From Apostichopus japonicus (lineage: Eukaryota > Echinodermata > Holothuroidea > Aspidochirotida > Stichopodidae), in the NCBI RefSeq assembly GCF_037975245.1, contig NC_092569.1, positions 20,453,001 to 20,517,000 on the forward strand: a DNA stretch of 64,000 nt, in the 5' to 3' direction. The notes beneath the pieces are model-generated. The model was not told the origin of the DNA. It made no database searches and saw nothing but the letters and a program-made list of their open reading frames with translations. The position numbers and the translations under genes were made by a program. Below are positions 61,002 to 64,000 of this stretch, in pieces. Position 1 is the stretch's first letter. Every line of letters begins with the position of its first letter.

Positions 61002-63888
61002 CTGAAGAGAGATTAAACAAATTTGAAGTTATTATAATATGTTAAACTTTTTACTGGGTAAAGTCAAAATGTCCTCAAGGTAAACTATAACTTAAAATTG
61101 CGCTCTGATTCGATATATTACCCATTATTCGGGAATATCGTTATGATTAAGCAAAAAAAGCTTAAGTTTTACCTGATGCCGTCAATAGTTGGATACTAAC
61201 GAACTGACTTTCAATGGGCGTATTTGTCTGATTTACAGCATACGCAACGTTGCGCACTAGGCTTATGTTTCAGTTTATGCAAAACAAGTGCAATATAGTA
61301 CAACACACAATATTGTACGATGACTTTATTACAACTGCTACGGAAAAACTTATTTTACAAACGTTAAATGAAATGATTAGTATCTATATATACCTGCGTG
61401 TCCATATCCAGATACCACCACCGATGACTCCAAGAAGTAGGCTGATACCCAGGACGACGGCAGCTAACCCAATGACATAGTACCATTGCAGTGTCTCATT
61501 TGTAGGCGGTCGCACATCTAAGCAAAATCAATATCACTGTTAATCTAGACATATGCTGAAATGATTTCACATTACAAATTGCTGCTAATTATCAAGGTGC
61601 CAAATCATCGATTTTTTTTGCAGATACTTTTTATATTCTTAAAATCTTGATTTTAGGTCTAAATACTTTGTCAAGTCATCTTATCTGGTTAAGAAACATA
61701 TACATAACATTCATTTGGACAAGTTTTGAGTCTTTGACGACTGTCGGAAGTTAGGTCACGAATGTTGGGTAAATACAGTCATGATCAGGCGCAGCCTGTT
61801 TTCATAAAATAGAATGCAATTATTTCTTCTGGTTGACGTTGTGAGTTAGGAAAGTCAGCACTCTTTAGACCTAGATTGCTCTACTTACATTACTACACCT
61901 ATGGTTGCAATAAATAAACAAAAAGTTACCGTTGTCACACGTCGTTCCAATATAGCCATCATTACACTCGCATGAGAACCCGTTCATTCCATCAAAACAC
62001 TGTCCGTTATTTTGACAAGGGTTAGATGCACACTCGTCGATATCTGACAATTCGAATTATAAGGATTAGAGCAAGACTATTGAATCCACGATATGACTAC
62101 ATAATGCAGACACATATAGAACTATGTGGGTGCGTTTGAGTTTACAGACGCAATTTACAAGATCGGTTAGAATTCCCCTTTTAAACCAATGAGTGCCTTT
62201 TTCAGTTAAAAGATAATATTTTATGAGACATTAAGAACCGGTAAGAAGCCTTTTGTTAAAAATTTCAGCCGATATTCAAAGCTAGTACATTAACTACTGG
62301 TGTCAACTGTAACTCATGTTACCGTGTTACGAACATAAAGCAGTACTTACTGATACACGGTTGTGAGACAGGGACAGTAGTAACATGTGTTACAGGTTGC
62401 ACAGGTAGTTACTGTACTAGCTATGTGTTTGAGAAAAGGAGGTACGGTACCGCTCGATTCCAGTTCACACCTCTCTTTAAATTACGCCAATTCTTCATGC
62501 CGAGAACGAAGAAAGGCCATGTTCGGGTATATCCATAGACCTACTTATAGCATACAACGACTAGATACGACTTCATTTTAGAATCCCGTATTAAAGAACT
62601 CGCACTCAATGGCTGGTACAGCAACTGATGTGTATGTACCACAACCGTGCATCGGTAATACTTTGTGTTCGCAACACGGTAACATGTGTTAGTTACTGTA
62701 CGAGTCATGAGTAGCAGGTGAAAATTTAAAAGAAACAGTACTTCAAAAGTCTTGTTTGCTGATCCAGAATGTGCACGAGGGCTAAATTGTTTTTTGACTT
62801 TGCGCATTGCATCCTCAAATCATAGTAAAATGTCCCACTGTCCATGAAAGTGTATATCCTGTCCCAAGATTGGGCCGTCGTTGGTCTGTACATTGATCTA
62901 CCAGTCTCCCACCAATTGACATGCAACACGGTCCTTACATAGGTGTACGAATTAAATAGGTAATGCAGATGTTGAGTTTCGCCATTACTCACCAATCTCA
63001 CATAATTGTCCTTCAAAACCATCCGTACAGGTACACGTGAAACTGTTGATTTCGTCATTACACGTGGCAAGGTTGGAACACGGCGACGATTCACATTCAT
63101 TTACATCTGACAAGAAAATAATACTTTTGTGTTATAGAAGATACATGGCAAGGCATGCTAATTGTACATTTTCTGCTTTTTTTATATGCAATTATAGTCA
63201 ACTAAACATTAAATAAATATTTCTGGTAAAAAATGGGAATAATTTGGTTACACTTTTCGAAGCGAGCCACCTCTTATGTAGTTGATAATGTTTGACAGCC
63301 TAATAACGAAATATAGAAATAAACATTTGAACAGTAATTTAAGTTAGATAATAAAGGAGATGTTCATTTCAACATGAAATACAAAGCAAAATAACAATGA
63401 ACTAACAATTAAATGATGTCAATTTTACTCACCAGTCTCGCACAACCGTCCTTCAAAACCATCGATACAAGAACACGTGAAATTGTTGATTTCGTCATTA
63501 CACGTGGCGATATTAGAACACGGTGACGACTCACACTCATTAATATCTAAAGGAAATTTAAAAAAAAAATATTGTGTTAACTGTTCACAGTAAGTCATTC
63601 CAAATGATGATGTTTTGTTTGGCCATATATAACAAAGCAATGAACTAAAAATGCAATAATGGTCAGATTTCGAAAACCGCTAGCATAAGAACACGTGAAA
63701 TTGTTTACTTCTGTTTTGAAATAAATCAACAAAAATAAATAAATAAACAAATAAAGGATATCAATTTTACTCACCAGTTTCACATAATCGTCCTTCAAAA
63801 CCATCGTTACAATAACACGTGAAACTGTTGATTTCGTCATTACACGTGGCGTTATTAGAACACGGTGACGTTTCACATTCGTTGATAT
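60887..63888 (-). CDS. Gene C: multi-EGF type I membrane protein, 5' part outside the window
   Basis: Minus-strand exons in order: 63888-63775, 63546-63433, 63106-62993, 62043-61930, 61517-61394 and 61001-60887, with earlier exons beyond base 64000. The visible part has four EGF modules, one TM helix and a tail, about 230 residues, all phase 1-1 until the TM exon (phase 2 out). The first three EGF modules are close to each other and to gene B ([21 protein letters not shown]); the fourth is a more standard [15 protein letters not shown] module. Echinoderm fibropellin- and Notch-like proteins use such modules, but the ligand and role here cannot be read. Confidence 0.88.
61394..61517 (-). CDS. 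Gene C transmembrane exon
   Basis: 124 nt, acceptor TTTTGCTTAG, donor ACGCAG|GTATAT, phase 1 in and 2 out. It codes [19 protein letters not shown], then [20 protein letters not shown] and RR. It has a glycosylation sequon NET outside, a single helix with a Gly-rich end, and a basic stop-transfer. Counterpart of 37789-37903. Confidence 0.92.
61930..62043 (-). CDS. Gene C EGF exon, membrane-proximal
   Basis: 114 nt, phase 1-1, acceptor GTCAG, donor CAACG|GTAACT. Codes [20 protein letters not shown] then [17 protein letters not shown]. All six Cys and the calcium-binding pattern are present. Less like its neighbours than they are to each other. Confidence 0.95.
62281..62426. mobile_element. Foldback element copy (family of 17856-18120)
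   Basis: Starts GCTAGTACATTAACTACTGG and ends CAGGTAGTTACTGTACTAGC. The interior has ATGTTACCGTGTTACGAAC and CACGGTTGTGAGAC, as in the 17.9-kb element. Shorter and rearranged. Intron of gene C. Confidence 0.7.
62611..62710. mobile_element. Foldback element fragment (same family)
   Basis: GGCTGGTACAGCAACT at one end, AGTTACTGTACGAGTC at the other, with CCACAACCGTGCATCGGTAA and AACACGGTAACATGTGTTA inside. About one arm's worth of the family. Intron of gene C. Confidence 0.65.
62993..63106 (-). CDS. Gene C EGF exon
   Basis: 114 nt, phase 1-1, acceptor TTGTCAG, donor GATTG|GTGAGT. Codes [20 protein letters not shown] then [18 protein letters not shown]. Six Cys, calcium-binding pattern. Confidence 0.95.
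63433..63546 (-). CDS. Gene C EGF exon
   Basis: 114 nt, phase 1-1, acceptor CCTTTAG, donor GACTG|GTGAGT. Codes [20 protein letters not shown] then [18 protein letters not shown]. Six Cys; the sequon NFT lies in the module. Confidence 0.95.
63665..63720 (-). pseudogene. Relic of an EGF exon
   Basis: The minus strand reads [14 protein letters not shown], matching the [12 protein letters not shown] part of the neighbouring modules. The N-terminal half, the donor and further cysteines are gone. It lies in the intron between two live EGF exons. Confidence 0.7.
63775..63888 (-). CDS. Gene C EGF exon, first in the window
   Basis: 114 nt, phase 1-1, acceptor TCTCTGCAG, donor AACTG|GTGAGT. Codes [20 protein letters not shown] then [18 protein letters not shown]. 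Six Cys. The phase-1 entry requires a further exon to the right of the window. Confidence 0.95.
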
Positions 63889-64000
63889 CTGCAGAGACAA
63901 ATAATTGTGTTACAACTTTTGGAGTAATTTAGATGATAAAGGAGATGTTCCTTTCAACATGAAAAACAAAACGAAATAACAATGAACTAACAATTAAATG

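Overview
The window reads as a chromosomal piece of a marine invertebrate, most likely an echinoderm or a related deuterostome. That rests on protein style (many calcium-binding EGF modules, a discoidin plus C-type lectin protein), AT-rich DNA, exons of about 100-330 bp bounded by GT/AG in long introns, and dense small DNA transposons, minisatellites and (TA)n tracts. The species is inference. Long open frames are rare; most coding sequence had to be found as exons through splice sites, reading phase and domain motifs.

Three multi-exon genes are supported. Gene A (+, 7090-20497) encodes a secreted lectin: signal peptide, F5/8-type C (discoidin) domain split over two exons, then a long-form C-type lectin domain split over two exons, with EPN and WND calcium/sugar motifs and a stop. 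Gene B (-, 59281 to 36901) encodes a small type I membrane protein of about 182 residues: signal peptide, unfamiliar Cys-rich exon, two EGF modules, one transmembrane helix and a very short tail. Gene C (-, from beyond the right edge to 60887) is its upstream tandem paralogue: at least four EGF modules, a transmembrane exon with the same phases, and a 40-residue tail. Gene B has a 14.7-kb first intron holding a broken L1/Tx1-type LINE, a 45-bp minisatellite and a repeat family rich in AGGTCA. Its two EGF exons lie in two nearly identical 2-kb tandem copies, each also carrying a collapsed EGF exon without a splice acceptor.

From about 20.5 to 36.5 kb no gene was recognised. That stretch holds hAT-type nonautonomous transposons (one family present four times), a hAT transposase fragment, a piggyBac-like TTAA element, a 53-bp minisatellite and a 0.5-kb tandem duplication. 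Left of gene A and in its introns are further hAT elements, foldback elements, and two elements ending in TATGGCAAGCC with perfect 6-bp target duplications. One of these is filled with palindromic CTTAAG arrays flanking a possible small gene.

The most interesting points are the TATGGCAAGCC elements with unrelated palindromic fillings, the recent exon-domain duplication in gene B with its dying EGF exons, the divergent tails of genes B and C, the lectin architecture with an optional microexon, and a hammerhead-like inverted repeat beyond the gene B stop.
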